From positions 1 to 37,669 of the forward strand of contig DXFI01000072.1 in NCBI GenBank assembly GCA_019114565.1: DNA of 37,669 nucleotides, given 5' to 3'. The notes under the pieces were generated by a model that saw only the letters and a program-made list of their open reading frames with translations, made no database searches and was not told the DNA's origin. Shown in pieces: positions 17,041 to 26,088 of the stretch (positions are counted from its first letter, which is position 1; each line of letters begins with the position of its first letter). Origin of the DNA: Candidatus Desulfovibrio intestinigallinarum. GTDB lineage: Bacteria; Desulfobacterota; Desulfovibrionia; Desulfovibrionales; Desulfovibrionaceae. The position numbers and the translations under genes are program-made.

Positions 17041-17589
17041 TTATGCCTGTGCAGCCGTCGGAGACGCCGCCTGCGCGGCTCTCTTCAGGGTTCCCAGGGT
17101 GGACTGGAGTTCGGAAATCTTCTTCTGAATTTCGTTGGCTGCCGATTCCTTCTGTACCTCGGGCATGGAAGACGACATGACGGATTCAAGTTCCTTCATC
17201 AAATCCTGAATCTGCTTTTCCAGCTTGGCCATCTGCCTGCTCGCGGAATCGGTGTCCGCTTCGGAATCGCCGGCAGTTCCGGCGCCCGCCGCCGTGCCCG
17301 AATCCTCAACGAACAGCCCCATGCCGCGATAATCGTTGAAAATCGACTTGTAGTCATTGACGGCCTGCGAGGAGGACGCCCCCTCGTCCGCTGCATCCTC
17401 TTCCCGCGCCAGCGACGCGCCGAAAGCGGATGCGTACATCTGCCGCGCAAGCGCCAGCGCTTCGGCGGAAATACTTACCGTATCCCCGCTGTCTATCTGC
17501 TGGACAGCAGCTTCATTCCGCTCGCGGAACAGCGAGAAAACGTCTGTCTGCCCTCCGCTCCCCAAAGGAAAATAATTCCCGATTTGCAT
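17041..17589 (-). CDS. Hypothetical protein with C-terminal coiled coil
   Basis: Start MQIGNYFPLGSGGQTD with RBS GGAGGG; contains DTVSISAEALALARQM and a helical MAKLEKQIQDLMKELESVMSSSMPEVQKESAANEIQKKISELQSTLGTLKRA region. Confidence 0.75.
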   Translation of the reverse strand: MQIGNYFPLGSGGQTDVFSLFRERNEAAVQQIDSGDTVSISAEALALARQMYASAFGASLAREEDAADEGASSSQAVNDYKSIFNDYRGMGLFVEDSGTAAGAGTAGDSEADTDSASRQMAKLEKQIQDLMKELESVMSSSMPEVQKESAANEIQKKISELQSTLGTLKRAAQAASPTAAQA

Positions 17590-17648
17590 GGTTAAACCCT
17601 CCATGCCCGGGAATTTGCAACTTATGGGCCAGCTATTCCCGGAAAACC

Positions 17649-19433
17649 TCAGGACTCCGGCAACAGCGGCAGCAGGCGGAAAGACATCGGCCCGTCGCCG
17701 GGACGCACGAGCCAGAGAGGAGAATCAGCCACAGGATATACGCCCCACAGAGTAGCGGGAGCGGCGTCCTTATCTCCAAGACGGGCCTGCGCGTAGAGCA
17801 GCGGCACCAGCCACAGACGCATATCGCCGGGGCGCGCCTGCCGCAGCCAGCGTGTCAGCCCGTCGGCAAGAGAGGACGGCAGATACCGGACAAGGCCGGG
17901 CTTACCGTAATAATAGACGTAATAACGGTTCGCGGCGGATTGCGGCGCAGACACGAGACGCAGGGTCGTCCCCTGTCGGCAAAAGACAAGCCGCCGCCCA
18001 TCCTCCATTGTATGGCTGAACAGCCGATCCGGCGGCATTTTCAGAGCCACGGAGGCAAGCTGCCAGTGACGGGCCACGACCTGATTGATCCAGAAATTCG
18101 GATCATACGTAATATCCTGCTGATAGGCCCCAAGCACAAAGAAACGGTCGCCCCGCGTCTGCAGAGGTTCGACGCGCACATCCTTTCCGGCGGAAGCGGC
18201 ATATATGCGCTCCCGCGCCTCCAGCTCGGCCTTGCCGGAGATAAAGAGCATCAGTTCATGCGGCAGCGTCAGCAGCACAACGCAGAGAAAACAAAGGAAA
18301 ATATGCCGGGCGCGGCAGACGCTTGCAGGCAAGGCCCCCGCCAGTGCCGCGCGGACAAGCAGACAGCCTCCCAGCAGCATGAACAGAAAAGCGGAAGTGT
18401 AGGCACGGGAATCGGGACTGGGCGCAAAAAGATAAGCCCCCTGCCCCATCTGCCCCAGCAGAAGAAAGGCTATTCCCACCGGGGGGAGCTGTCTCCAGAA
18501 CTTTCGGCCATGACGGCGGATCAGCGTCCACAGGGACCAGACCGTCAGCAGCCAGGGGAGCCAGAACAGACTCTGAACATAAAATTGATCCTGAAACCAG
18601 GAAAGGATCTTTTCCGGCAGAGACAGAGACAGAAACCACCCGCTCCGAATCAGAAGACGCTGCGCGTTGCCGGGAGAGTTGAAGAGCAGCGCCAGCCCCG
18701 CCAGCAGTGCGCCTAGCCCGCAGATCAAAGGCAGGAGGCGACGCAGGCGTTCGCCCGCGGGCATTGCGGCATTCAGATACCAGAGACGGCAGGTCGCGGC
18801 CGTGCCGGCAAGAAAACAGAGTATGGGCGTATTGTACTGAAGCAGGCCGAAATACAGAGAAAGGAACAGATACCCCGCTGTCGCCGCGGGTGAAAGGATT
18901 CTGGAAGAACGTAAATCCGGCTGCGCCAGCAACTGCCGGAAAGGCAGAAGAAAAAGCAGCGCACAGAAAAGATCCAGAGCATAGGCCAGCCCGGTACGCC
19001 AGAAATAGACGGAACCGCAGGTAGGCATCCCCCACCACAGGGCGGCGGCCATCAGACCGACTGCCAGAGGCGTCAGCCGCTTCCGCTGCTCCGGCCCCAG
19101 AACATGCAGCAGCGCCAGAAAGACGGTTCCGCAGAAGACGCCCGCAACCAGCAGAGCGTACAGAACCTGCGGCACCCGGAGAAAGAAGCCCAGGGTGATA
19201 TAGGACGCAAAACGCCCGTCCCATGTGGCATACATTTGTGCGGCCAGACGGAAAATATCGCTGAAAGCCCCCGGTCCGAAAGGAAGCACGGGCTCCCCGG
19301 CCATGATGGCGGCAAAGGGCTGCTCAGCCGAACCGCCAAAATAGTAGTCGTCGGAAATAAGCGGCGTCAGCAGGCAGAACAGCCCCACGCAAAGATACAC
19401 GCAACCAAAGGCAAGGAAAGAAGAGAACTTCAT
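17649..19433 (-). CDS. Polytopic membrane protein, DUF6056/GT-C-like
   Basis: Many hydrophobic segments; LTPLISDDYYF...AAQMYATWDGRFASY; paralogous to 34641-36539 including the C-terminal YYYGKP...LWLVRPGDGPMSFRLLPL. Confidence 0.75.
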   Translation of the reverse strand: MKFSSFLAFGCVYLCVGLFCLLTPLISDDYYFGGSAEQPFAAIMAGEPVLPFGPGAFSDIFRLAAQMYATWDGRFASYITLGFFLRVPQVLYALLVAGVFCGTVFLALLHVLGPEQRKRLTPLAVGLMAAALWWGMPTCGSVYFWRTGLAYALDLFCALLFLLPFRQLLAQPDLRSSRILSPAATAGYLFLSLYFGLLQYNTPILCFLAGTAATCRLWYLNAAMPAGERLRRLLPLICGLGALLAGLALLFNSPGNAQRLLIRSGWFLSLSLPEKILSWFQDQFYVQSLFWLPWLLTVWSLWTLIRRHGRKFWRQLPPVGIAFLLLGQMGQGAYLFAPSPDSRAYTSAFLFMLLGGCLLVRAALAGALPASVCRARHIFLCFLCVVLLTLPHELMLFISGKAELEARERIYAASAGKDVRVEPLQTRGDRFFVLGAYQQDITYDPNFWINQVVARHWQLASVALKMPPDRLFSHTMEDGRRLVFCRQGTTLRLVSAPQSAANRYYVYYYGKPGLVRYLPSSLADGLTRWLRQARPGDMRLWLVPLLYAQARLGDKDAAPATLWGVYPVADSPLWLVRPGDGPMSFRLLPLLPES

Positions 19434-19497
19434 GGAACCGTCCCGGGATCGCCGCTTGTCGGAATGCAGAAGAGCGGAGAAAATCGCTCCGCAACCT

Positions 19498-19643
19498 TAG
19501 AGCATTTTCAGTTTGAAATGCTTTGCGCTTCAAACCATACGGCCTGTCGTTTCGCGGAAAAACGCGGTTTTCCGCTCGCTTCGGGCCGGGCGGCACTGTG
19601 CCGCCGCCTCGCGTTTCACCTTTTTCAAAGGTAAGAGCCTCTG
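19498..19643 (-). repeat. Family A multi-hairpin repeat, copy g
   Basis: TTAGAGCATTTTCAGTTTGAAATGCTTTGCGCTTCAAACCATACGGCCTGTCGTTTCGCGGAAAAACGCGG...GCGTTTCACCTTTTTCAAAGG. Confidence 0.9.
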
Positions 19644-19781
19644 AGGGAATCTCCGCGGCGCTTCAAGGATGCCGTCGTCATACAGAACAGACAGGCCCCG
19701 GATACGACAGATGCAGCACGGCGCGGAAGCCGGAAAAAAACAAACTTCCGGCCCGCTTCTGCGCCGGCCCCCGGAAAATCC

Positions 19782-20411
19782 TTAGCGCAGCTCCGGGTCT
19801 GCCCCGCTTCCGGATTCCGTCCCCGCGACATGCCGCCGGAGAATGGCCCGCACCTCCTCCGGACGCAGGGCGTTCAGTTCCTGTACGGACAGAAGGCGGT
19901 CGGGAGCGCCGTCGGCCGGATTCAGACTCCTGCCATACCAGCGGATACCGTGCCAGGAGCCGAGCTTGTAGCCCGAAGCGGGGAACTCGCCCAGCAGGCG
20001 GAAACCAAACGCCGCATGCAGCGCGTCGCTGGCCTCGTTGGGCACGGTGACGCAGCCGTACACATTGCGGATGCCCTGCAAGGTCAGCAAATCAAGCAGG
20101 GCTCCGTACAAAATACGCCCCCTGCCGTGCCCGAGCCGCCCGCGATCCACATAAACGGACAGAACGGCGTTCCACTGATAGGCGGCCCGCTCCATATGCC
20201 GCGCCGCATAGGCGTATCCCGCAATCCGCCCGTCCTCTTCCAGAACAAGCCAGGGATACTCCTCCCCGATATGACGAAGTCGCCCGGCAAAATCGTCACG
20301 GCAGGGAACAACATATTCAAACGTAATGGCGGTTTCGAGCACATAGGGCTCATAGATGGCGAGCAGCGCGTCAACATCTTCCAGACGGGCCGGACGCAGG
20401 CGGCGATTCAT
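19782..20411 (-). CDS. GNAT-family N-acetyltransferase (phosphinothricin acetyltransferase-like)
   Basis: RRLRPARLEDVDALLAIYEPYVLETAITFEYV...LSVYVDRGRLGHGRGRILYGALLDLL (acetyl-CoA loop) ...YGCVTVPNEASDALHAAFGFRLLGEF. Confidence 0.88.
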   Translation of the reverse strand: MNRRLRPARLEDVDALLAIYEPYVLETAITFEYVVPCRDDFAGRLRHIGEEYPWLVLEEDGRIAGYAYAARHMERAAYQWNAVLSVYVDRGRLGHGRGRILYGALLDLLTLQGIRNVYGCVTVPNEASDALHAAFGFRLLGEFPASGYKLGSWHGIRWYGRSLNPADGAPDRLLSVQELNALRPEEVRAILRRHVAGTESGSGADPELR

Positions 20412-20571
20412 GCGGCATCCTTGCGGGTTGAAGTGAACAGCAAAACAGCGGCGCGGGACGGGCGCGCTCCTGAGACAGCCCTGCGGACATGCCCCGGGAC
20501 GGACAGACAGACCGGACGCCGCCTGTTATTCCCCGAAACCGCAGCCAGCACAAAGTTTTACAAGCCCGAGC

Positions 20572-20600
20572 TTGCAGGCCATGTCTTTTTTCTCTAGAAT
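20572..20600 (+). promoter_or_regulatory. Candidate sigma-70 promoter for the NYN-domain gene
   Basis: TTGCAG-N17-TAGAAT, about 55 nt upstream of ATG 20656. Confidence 0.5.
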
Positions 20601-20655
20601 TGCACGGTACTATTCCGGCTTTTCCACAGAGAGGCCGTCACAACTTGAGGTTATC

Positions 20656-21378
20656 ATGGCTCGATTTACCGGTTTTGATGAAGTGTACAGTGCGCTTTAT
20701 GTGGATTTCGACAATATTTATACGCGCTTTCTTGATGCCGATCCCGAAGCGGCCCGCAATTTCGGTACAGCGCCCTATCGCTGGGTACGCTGGATCGAGA
20801 ATCACGCGCTCCGAATTCTCTATGGCGAAGGCGTGCGCCGCCGTATTCTCAAGCGCATGGTATACCTGAACCCCCAGCGCTATCAAGAATTCCGTTTTCA
20901 CTTCACCCGCAGCGCCTTTCAGGTAGTGGACTGTCCGCCGCTCACGACGCGCGGCAAGACCAGCACCGATATTCATCTTGTCATGGACTGCATGGACGAT
21001 CTGTCCCATTCCACCCATTTTGATGAATTCATCATTCTCTCCGGCGACGCGGACTTCACGCCTCTGCTTATTCGTCTTCAGGAACACGCCAGACGCACGC
21101 TTGTGCTGTCGGTGGGTTATTCTTCCCCGGCCTATACGGCGGCCGCCTCGTGGCGCATCCGTGAAGACTGGTTCCTCCAGCAGGCGCTCAAGGACGAACG
21201 CGACGAATTCTCCGGCGAAGACGGCATGACGCCCGCCGGCCGCGGCAAGACCGCCTACACCGGCATGCCCGGGGCGCTTGGCGGCGCGGGCATGAACGGC
21301 GGCGGCATAACCGGTCGCCTGCCTGTGGAAGACGACGAGGAAGAGGACGACGGCCCCGCTCCCGGAAACTCCTGGTAG
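20656..21378 (+). CDS. NYN-domain (LabA/DUF88-like, PIN-like) protein
   Basis: ALYVDFDNIYTRF N-terminal Asp motif; KTSTDIHLVMDCMDDL and FIILSGDADFTPLLIRLQEHARRTLVLSVG are classic NYN acidic motifs. Confidence 0.87.
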   Translation: MARFTGFDEVYSALYVDFDNIYTRFLDADPEAARNFGTAPYRWVRWIENHALRILYGEGVRRRILKRMVYLNPQRYQEFRFHFTRSAFQVVDCPPLTTRGKTSTDIHLVMDCMDDLSHSTHFDEFIILSGDADFTPLLIRLQEHARRTLVLSVGYSSPAYTAAASWRIREDWFLQQALKDERDEFSGEDGMTPAGRGKTAYTGMPGALGGAGMNGGGITGRLPVEDDEEEDDGPAPGNSW

Positions 21379-21604
21379 AAAGGCCGTAAAAAACTGCCGG
21401 GCCTTGACGGCCAAGCCTTTGCGAGCGTACAACAACCGCGCGTTCGCCCTGACGATGCCGGAAACCGCATCCTGCCATGCGGTGCGGCCCCTTCGGGAGC
21501 AGAACGCCCTGTCTCGTGCATATCCGGGCCGTTTCCCGCCCCCGGCGGGACGCTGTGGGGCGAATGATGACGGACGGAAAAAATATCATGCCTTGGAGGT
21601 TCCC

Positions 21605-22348
21605 ATGTTCCGCAGACTGCTTCTTTCGCTGGCGACAGTGATGCTGCTGTGCTCTCCCGCTGCCGCCGCCGAGAAATTCGTCGTGGCCGGCGACTGCAAC
21701 TTCCCGCCCTTCGAATATCTCAATGACAAGAAGGAACCCATCGGCTATTCCATGGACTACATCACGGAAGTGGCCAAGCGTGCCGGTTTTGAAGTGGAAC
21801 TGCGCAATGTGGCCTGGGACGGCATCTTTGCCGGCCTTGCCGCGGGCAACTATGACATTCTGGCTTCCACCACCACCATCACTCCCGAACGCCAGAAGAC
21901 CTTTGACTTCTCCACGCCCTACTACGGTCTGACCCAGGCCGTCATCATGCCCAAGGGCAAGACCATCAAGAGCCTTGCCGAACTCAAGGGCAAGACCGTG
22001 GGCAGCCAGATCGGCATCACCGGTGTGTTCGTCCTGCGCAAGGCCAACGTGGGCGCCATCATCCGCGAGTATGACGACGTGGGTCTCGCCATCGCCGACC
22101 TTGCCGCCGGCCGCATCGACGCCGTCATCTGCGACGACCCCGTCGCCAAGTACTACGCCAACAAGCGCAAGGACTTTGAAGGCAAGCTCAACGTGGCCTA
22201 TCAGACGGGCGACAAGGAATATGTCGGCTTCTGCCTCAAGAAGGGCCGCAAGGACCTGCTCGATCGCATCAACAAGGCCGTCGAGGAAATCAAGAAGGAC
22301 GGCACCGAAGCCAAGATGATGGAAAAGTGGATGGGCAGCAGCAAGTAG
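21605..22348 (+). CDS. Polar amino-acid ABC transporter substrate-binding protein
   Basis: Signal peptide MFRRLLLSLATVMLLCSPAAAA; VAGDCNFPPFEYLNDKKEPIGYSMDYITEVAKRAGFEVEL (SBP_bac_3 pattern). Confidence 0.93.
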   Translation: MFRRLLLSLATVMLLCSPAAAAEKFVVAGDCNFPPFEYLNDKKEPIGYSMDYITEVAKRAGFEVELRNVAWDGIFAGLAAGNYDILASTTTITPERQKTFDFSTPYYGLTQAVIMPKGKTIKSLAELKGKTVGSQIGITGVFVLRKANVGAIIREYDDVGLAIADLAAGRIDAVICDDPVAKYYANKRKDFEGKLNVAYQTGDKEYVGFCLKKGRKDLLDRINKAVEEIKKDGTEAKMMEKWMGSSK

Positions 22349-22453
22349 CATAGCTGCCGACTGTTCGGGCTGTGCCTGACCACTTCCGGTTCAAGAACGA
22401 CAGCCGCGCCGTTGCCGGGGGAGCCGCAAGACTCCTCCGGCCTTCGCGTCCTC

Positions 22454-22596
22454 ACGAGAGCGTTTTACCTTTGAAAAGCAACACGTGAGGCGGCACTGCG
22501 CCGCCCGGCCCGAAGTGAGCGGGAAAACGCCTGTTTCCGCGAAACAACAGGCCGCAGGGCTTGAAACGCGCAGTGTTTCAGACGGAAAATGCCCGA
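22454..22596 (+). repeat. Family A multi-hairpin repeat, copy h (diverged)
   Basis: GAGAGCGTTTTACCTTTGAAAAGC...GAGGCGGCACTGCGCCGCCCGGCCCGAAGTGAGCGGGAAAACGCCTGTTTCCGCGAAACAACAGGCCG...TGTTTCAGACGGAAAATG. Confidence 0.85.
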
Positions 22597-22633
22597 GGAC
22601 GACATCGCCGGCGCACCGCCGAAGAGGGAAACA

Positions 22634-23437
22634 ATGGATAAAGACGAAGGACAGAGCAAAGCCAATATCATTATGGTCACCGATGGCCCGGCCATTCCCA
22701 ATCCGCGCGAGCGACGGCTGATCAATGCCTGGTCCATCGCTCTGACGGGGGCCATTCTGTCACTGCTCCTGCTGTGCTATGCGGGGCCGAGCAGCTACCG
22801 GGAAGCCCTGCTCTTCCTCCCTGACGGCATCCTGCTCACCTTCAAGCTCACGGCGCTTGCCATCTGCTGCGCCGTACCGCTGGGCCTGCTGACAGGACTG
22901 GGGCGCATTTCGCGCAATCGCTGCATCAACCTCATTGCTTCCACCTATGTGGAAGTCATCCGCGGCATCCCGCTGCTGGTGCAGGTCTTCTACATCTACT
23001 TTGCCCTGTCCCAGTTCCTGCGCATTCAGGGCGTCCCCGCCGCCGTCATCGCCGTCAGCATCTGCTACGGCGCCTACATGGGCGAAGTCTTCCGCGCCGG
23101 CATCCTTGCCATCCCCAAGGGACAGACCGAAGCCGCCCGTTCGCTGGGCTTCAACCGCTTCCAGACCATGTTCTACGTGGTTCTGCCCCAGGCATGGCGC
23201 ACCATCCTTCCCCCGGTGGGCAACGAATGCATCGCCATGCTCAAGGATACGGCGCTCGTTTCCGTTATCGGCATGCCCGACATGATGCAGCGCGCCCGCA
23301 GTTTTGCCTCTCAGAGCTACGCCTATTTCGAGGCCTATACCGTCGTTGCGCTCGTCTATCTGATTATTACCCTGCTCCTTTCCAAAATCGTCAGCGTTAT
23401 TGAAGCGAGGCTCAACTACTATGACCGCAGAAAGTAA
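22634..23437 (+). CDS. Amino-acid ABC transporter permease (HisM/GlnP type)
   Basis: [23 protein letters not shown] and [51 protein letters not shown] (EAA loop). Confidence 0.93.
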   Translation: MDKDEGQSKANIIMVTDGPAIPNPRERRLINAWSIALTGAILSLLLLCYAGPSSYREALLFLPDGILLTFKLTALAICCAVPLGLLTGLGRISRNRCINLIASTYVEVIRGIPLLVQVFYIYFALSQFLRIQGVPAAVIAVSICYGAYMGEVFRAGILAIPKGQTEAARSLGFNRFQTMFYVVLPQAWRTILPPVGNECIAMLKDTALVSVIGMPDMMQRARSFASQSYAYFEAYTVVALVYLIITLLLSKIVSVIEARLNYYDRRK

Positions 23438-24167
23438 CGGCCCCATGATTTCCATCACCAATGTCTGGAAATATTTCGGCCAGTTTCCGGCCCTGCAGGA
23501 TGTGAGCCTCGACATCGCCCAGGGCGAACGCGTCGTCATCATCGGCCCGTCCGGCTCCGGCAAGTCCACCCTGCTGCGCTCCATCAACCGTCTCGAAGAA
23601 ATCGACGGCGGCAGCATCCTCGTCAACGGGCAGGACATCAACGACAAGAGCAACGACATCAACATGCTGCGCCGCGGCATGGGGATGGTTTTCCAGCAGT
23701 TCAATCTGTTCCCCCACAAGACCGTGCTGGAAAATCTCACGCTGGCCCCGCGCAAGCTGCTCGGTCTTTCGCGCACCGACGCCGAAAACCGCGCCCTGCT
23801 CCTGCTCAAGAAGGTGGGCATCAGCGACAAGGCCAATATCTACCCCGCCATGCTCTCCGGCGGGCAGCAGCAGCGCGTGGCCATTGCCCGGGCCCTGGCC
23901 ATGCAGCCGGCCATCATGCTCTTTGACGAGCCCACCTCCGCCCTTGACCCCGAAATGGTCAACGAAGTGCTCGACGTCATGATCAATCTGGCCGAAGACG
24001 GCATGACGATGGTCTGCGTCACCCATGAAATGGGCTTCGCGCGCACCGTGGCCGACCGCGTCATCTTCATGGATCACGGCCAGATTATCGAATCCGGGCC
24101 GCCGGACGTGCTTTTCGGCTCTCCCCGTCATCCCCGCCTCAAACAGTTCCTCAATCAGATTCTTTAA
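23421..24167 (+). CDS. Amino-acid ABC transporter ATP-binding protein (GlnQ/HisP type)
   Basis: [23 protein letters not shown] Walker [35 protein letters not shown]; overlaps the permease end by 17 nt. Confidence 0.95.
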   Translation: MTAESNGPMISITNVWKYFGQFPALQDVSLDIAQGERVVIIGPSGSGKSTLLRSINRLEEIDGGSILVNGQDINDKSNDINMLRRGMGMVFQQFNLFPHKTVLENLTLAPRKLLGLSRTDAENRALLLLKKVGISDKANIYPAMLSGGQQQRVAIARALAMQPAIMLFDEPTSALDPEMVNEVLDVMINLAEDGMTMVCVTHEMGFARTVADRVIFMDHGQIIESGPPDVLFGSPRHPRLKQFLNQIL

Positions 24168-24178
24168 AATCACTTTTG

Positions 24179-24262
24179 TTGAGGGGGAAGGAACCCCTTT
24201 TGCTTGCGGCAAAAAAGGGTTCCTTCCCCCTCAAACTCCCCCATCCTCCCCAAAACCCGCCT
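24179..24262 (+). repeat. Family C G-arm/C-arm hairpin, copy C7, downstream of the ABC ATPase
   Basis: TTGAGGGGGAAGGAACCCCTTTTGC...GCAAAAAAGGGTTCCTTCCCCCTCAA stem followed by ACTCCCCCATCCTCCCCAAAACCCGC. Confidence 0.85.
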
Positions 24263-24264
24263 GT

Positions 24265-24415
24265 TAGAGCAATTTCAGTTTGAAATGCTTCGCATTTCAA
24301 ACCATACGGCCTGTCGTTTCGCGGAAAAAGCGCGGTTTTTCCGCTCACTTTGGGCCGGGCGGCGCTGTGCCGCGCCGCCTCGCGTTCCGTCTTTTTCAAT
24401 GGCAAAACGTTCTGA
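24265..24415 (-). repeat. Family A multi-hairpin repeat, copy i
   Basis: TTAGAGCAATTTCAGTTTGAAATGCTTCGCATTTCAAACCATACGGCCTGTCGTTTCGCGGAAAAAGCGCGGTTTTTCCGCTCACTTTGGGCCGGGCGGCG... Confidence 0.92.
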
Positions 24416-24420
24416 AAAAC

Positions 24421-24458
24421 AGAAAAGGCCGTCTCCCTTATGGAAGACGGCCTTTTCT
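24421..24458. terminator. Bidirectional rho-independent terminator
   Basis: AGAAAAGGCCGTCTTCC-type stem: AGAAAAGGCCGTCT...AGACGGCCTTTTCT. Confidence 0.85.
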
Positions 24459-24602
24459 GTTCGCATCCATGCGTCAGCCGACAGGAAATCCCTTCCCGCG
24501 CCCGGCACGGCATCCTGAACGACGCCGTGCGGAAACATGTTCCGGTCTCAAACTCCGGCACTGCCGGTAGCGGAGCTCCCTGATCTGCGCGCGCCGCCGA
24601 TG

Positions 24603-25112
24603 CTATGCAACGTAATCGCCGCGATTGAACTTGAACTGCTCGGTAGAAGCCAGAACGTCCAGTTGCGTCACAAGATCCCCGAAACCGGGCATCTGCTCTT
24701 CCACAGCGGGCACGCTGCGCTTGAGTTCTCCGAGCTTTCTGTTGATGCCCTCCAGCAGAGCATACGCGTCGCGAAGAGATTCCTGACGGCCGGAGCCCAG
24801 GATTTCCACATAGGAATCCCACATGTCCAGAGCTCCCGACGCTTCATGGACGGCAGCCTGTGCCATCCTGGCGGACATGGCGGAACCGCCGCCCTCGTCC
24901 CCCGCGCCGAGAAGGAGCTGGCTGATCAGTTCGGTCTGCGCACCCCCGGGCATGGACGGAACAGCGTTCTCCGCCTGTGCGGCTCCCGCGTCCAGACGCT
25001 CGCTCAAAGCGGCCTGAAAAGCCTGCGCGTCTCCTTCGACGGAAGAAGCGCCGCCTTCCTGCAAACCAAGCAGCGCATCCAGCGACGGATTTTGATCATT
25101 GCGAATCTTCAT
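24603..25112 (-). CDS. Hypothetical protein
   Basis: Start MKIRNDQNPSLDALLGLQ with RBS GGAGGCG; no recognised domain; C-term LVTQLDVLASTEQFKFNRGDYVA. Confidence 0.75.
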   Translation of the reverse strand: MKIRNDQNPSLDALLGLQEGGASSVEGDAQAFQAALSERLDAGAAQAENAVPSMPGGAQTELISQLLLGAGDEGGGSAMSARMAQAAVHEASGALDMWDSYVEILGSGRQESLRDAYALLEGINRKLGELKRSVPAVEEQMPGFGDLVTQLDVLASTEQFKFNRGDYVA

Positions 25113-25335
25113 CTTCGCCTCCAGGGTTGGCGTTTGCCCGGACTCAAGCAAGAAACATGCCGGGAAAAACCAATCTTATCTTGGCGTTTTTTCACATTTT
25201 TTTATTACAACAGCGCGGCAAATTTTGCCCGGAAGTCACAAGGGGACACCCTGCGGGCAAAGCTTGCCGCCTGCGGCGTCCGCGCTTCCGGCACATGCTG
25301 TGCGCGTTACAGCCTCATAGCCTGTTGAAAAGCTC

Positions 25336-25364
25336 TTGTCTATCCCGGATAAAGTTCGTATATT
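25336..25364 (+). promoter_or_regulatory. Candidate sigma-70 promoter for the universal stress gene
   Basis: TTGTCT-N17-TATATT about 125 nt upstream of ATG 25490. Confidence 0.5.
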
Positions 25365-25489
25365 CACAACAGAAACTATGGAAAGGGCTGCCGGCGTAAA
25401 CCAGGCGGCCTGTGGGTATCCCCTTGTCGCCCCGGTATGGGCTCTGGATGGCGATAAAAGAACTCTGTGCTCACCCGGAGGAATTTCTC

Positions 25490-25948
25490 ATGAAGGACAT
25501 CAAGAAGATTCTGTGCGCCGTCGACCTCTCCGATCACAGCAAGTCCGTGGCCGAATACGCCACCCTGCTGGCAAAGGCCCTGCACGCCAGCGTCGTTGTC
25601 GTGTACACGGCCCCGTCTCTGAGCCAGTATGTCGGTTTCCATGTGCCGCCCAACACCATTGAAAACTTCGTGGGCGAAATCGTGACCGGCGCCGAAAAGT
25701 CCATGGACGCCTTTGTCGCCGAAAACTTCCCCGACGTGGAAGCCAAGGGCCAGGTGCTCATCGGCTATGCCGCTGAAGAAATTCTCAATCGCGCCAAGGA
25801 AGAAAATGCCGACGTCATCGTCATGGGCACCCACGGTCGCAAGGGTATCGACCGCATTCTCTTCGGCTCCGTGGCGGAAAAGGTCGTGAAGAACGCCACC
25901 ATGCCCGTGCTTACCGTGCGCCCCACGGAAGACGCCTCGGAAGCCTAA
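25490..25948 (+). CDS. Universal stress protein (UspA family)
   Basis: ILCAVDLSDHSKSVAEYATLLAKAL and ADVIVMGTHGRKGIDRILFGSVAEKVVKNATMPVLTVRP; RBS GGAGG. Confidence 0.95.
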   Translation: MKDIKKILCAVDLSDHSKSVAEYATLLAKALHASVVVVYTAPSLSQYVGFHVPPNTIENFVGEIVTGAEKSMDAFVAENFPDVEAKGQVLIGYAAEEILNRAKEENADVIVMGTHGRKGIDRILFGSVAEKVVKNATMPVLTVRPTEDASEA

Positions 25949-26034
25949 TCCTTTGACGACGCCACGGGTTCCGCTTTACGGCGCTGACGCCGGCGCGTCG
26001 CTTTCTTTTGTCCCTGACCCGGAGTGAAGACTCC

Positions 26035-26073
26035 GTTGCCGCCTCCCCGGACCTGTTCGGGGGAGGCGGCCTT
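26035..26073 (+). terminator. Rho-independent terminator downstream of the universal stress gene
   Basis: GCCGCCTCCCC...GGGGGAGGCGGCCTTTTTT. Confidence 0.85.
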
Positions 26074-26088
26074 TTTTGAGAGATACTT

